A DNA stretch of 55,853 nucleotides from Azoarcus sp. (GTDB lineage Bacteria; Pseudomonadota; Gammaproteobacteria; Burkholderiales; Rhodocyclaceae), in the NCBI GenBank assembly GCA_031276015.1, contig JAISNX010000179.1:1-55853 (forward strand), written 5' to 3'. The notes under the pieces are model-generated. The model was given only the letters and a program-made list of their open reading frames with translations. It had not been told where the DNA came from and did not search any database. Positions 55,585-55,853 of the stretch are shown in pieces; positions within the stretch are counted from its first letter, which is position 1; every line of letters starts with the position of its first letter. Position numbers and translations under genes: made by a program.

Positions 55585-55739
55585 GGCTGGCACCCACTCC
55601 CCGGCGCGTTTGCAGGGATGCTCTTTTTGCAATGTGGCCTGCCAGTCCCGGCATTTGCGGGTCGGGTCCGCGATAAATCGTTTTGGCGCAGGGGGCAGGC
55701 CGTACAATCGGTTTCTTCCACCTGTCGCCGCTTTCCGCC
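55585..55739. other. Intergenic gap after proA
   Basis: No gene, clear terminator or repeat was recognised in these 155 bases. Confidence 0.4.
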
Positions 55740-55853
55740 ATGACCCGCAAGAAACTGCCCATTGGCATCCAGACCTTCCGGGAAATCCGCGAGGAAAACC
55801 ATTACTACGTCGACAAGACACCGTTTGCGCTACGCCTGATCGACGAAGGCAAG
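55740..55853 (+). CDS. AAA-ATPase-like/PD-(D/E)XK family protein, N-terminus only
   Basis: The first 38 codons (MTRKKLPIGIQTFREIREEN, then HYYVDKTPFALRLIDEGK) match the start of the AAA-ATPase_like family, usually ~500-550 residues with a C-terminal PD-(D/E)XK nuclease domain. These proteins occur in many paralogous copies in some genomes and have no settled function. The gene runs off the window. Confidence 0.8.
   Translation, partial: MTRKKLPIGIQTFREIREENHYYVDKTPFALRLIDEGK

Overview
The window is high-GC, gene-dense DNA. Its gene orders are those of a betaproteobacterium, most likely in the Rhodocyclales or the Accumulibacter/Azoarcus neighbourhood. The lineage call is inferred from gene order (mlaFEDACB-ABC exporter-ibaG-murA; pilGHIJ-chpA followed by algH-ruvX-pyrR-pyrB-pyrC'; proC-yggT-yggU next to yggS and pilT-pilU) and from the REP-like intergenic repeats. 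It does not rest on a marker gene. No rRNA, tRNA or CRISPR array was seen.

Layout. 1-1.9 kb: the C-terminal part of a UvrA that looks like the long betaproteobacterial type. 1.9-6.2 kb: an accessory zone with a 147-bp repeat element, a decapitated NYN-domain gene, four 22-bp tandem repeats, a secreted TPR-like protein made of about eleven 43-residue units, hemW, and a cluster of REP-like palindromes. 6.2-13.4 kb: the Mla phospholipid-transport operon, an ABC-2 exporter, ibaG and murA. 13.4-16.7 kb: mltA (convergent), a small membrane protein, a DUF815 ATPase and a MutT-ThiE fusion. 16.8-30.3 kb: an MSHA-like type IV pilus operon (secretin, ATPase, platform, assembly proteins, pseudopilins, pilin). 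30.4-33.1 kb: a DUF1566 surface protein, an M23 peptidase and thiE. 33.3-42.2 kb: the Pil-Chp chemosensory system for twitching. 42.3-48.8 kb: algH, ruvX, the pyrimidine genes, proC and the ygg genes. 48.9-51.1 kb: pilT and pilU. 51.2-52.3 kb: a VapBC module and a broken Phd-type antitoxin fused to the second 147-bp element. 52.3-55.85 kb: an rRNA methyltransferase, hemJ, proA and the start of an AAA-ATPase-like protein.

The most interesting region is 20.36-24.0 kb. The pilus operon is split between its ATPase and platform genes by a minus-strand cassette. The cassette holds a 26-codon stub matching the start of a type VI secretion Hcp protein, a predicted cytosolic cysteine-peptidase-like protein (Cys50/His218), and 12 bp later a signal-peptide-bearing propeller-like protein. 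This is an effector/immunity-like arrangement. A fourth gene of unknown function (219 aa) lies upstream. On the far side of the cassette the operon restarts with a diverged copy of the promoter found before the secretin (same TTGACT-19-TATGCT spacing). It then has an internally deleted relic of the ATPase gene (first ~44 codons joined to the last ~17) that still overlaps the platform gene by ATGA. The simplest reading is an old duplication of promoter-secretin-ATPase, collapse of the second copy to a promoter plus a translational-coupling leader, and occupation of the gap by a T6SS-type cargo cassette.

Twitching motility is well represented (pilGHIJ-chpA, pilT, pilU), but the main pilus assembly genes pilB, pilC and pilD are not in the window. 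The MSHA-like operon would therefore need a prepilin peptidase encoded elsewhere.
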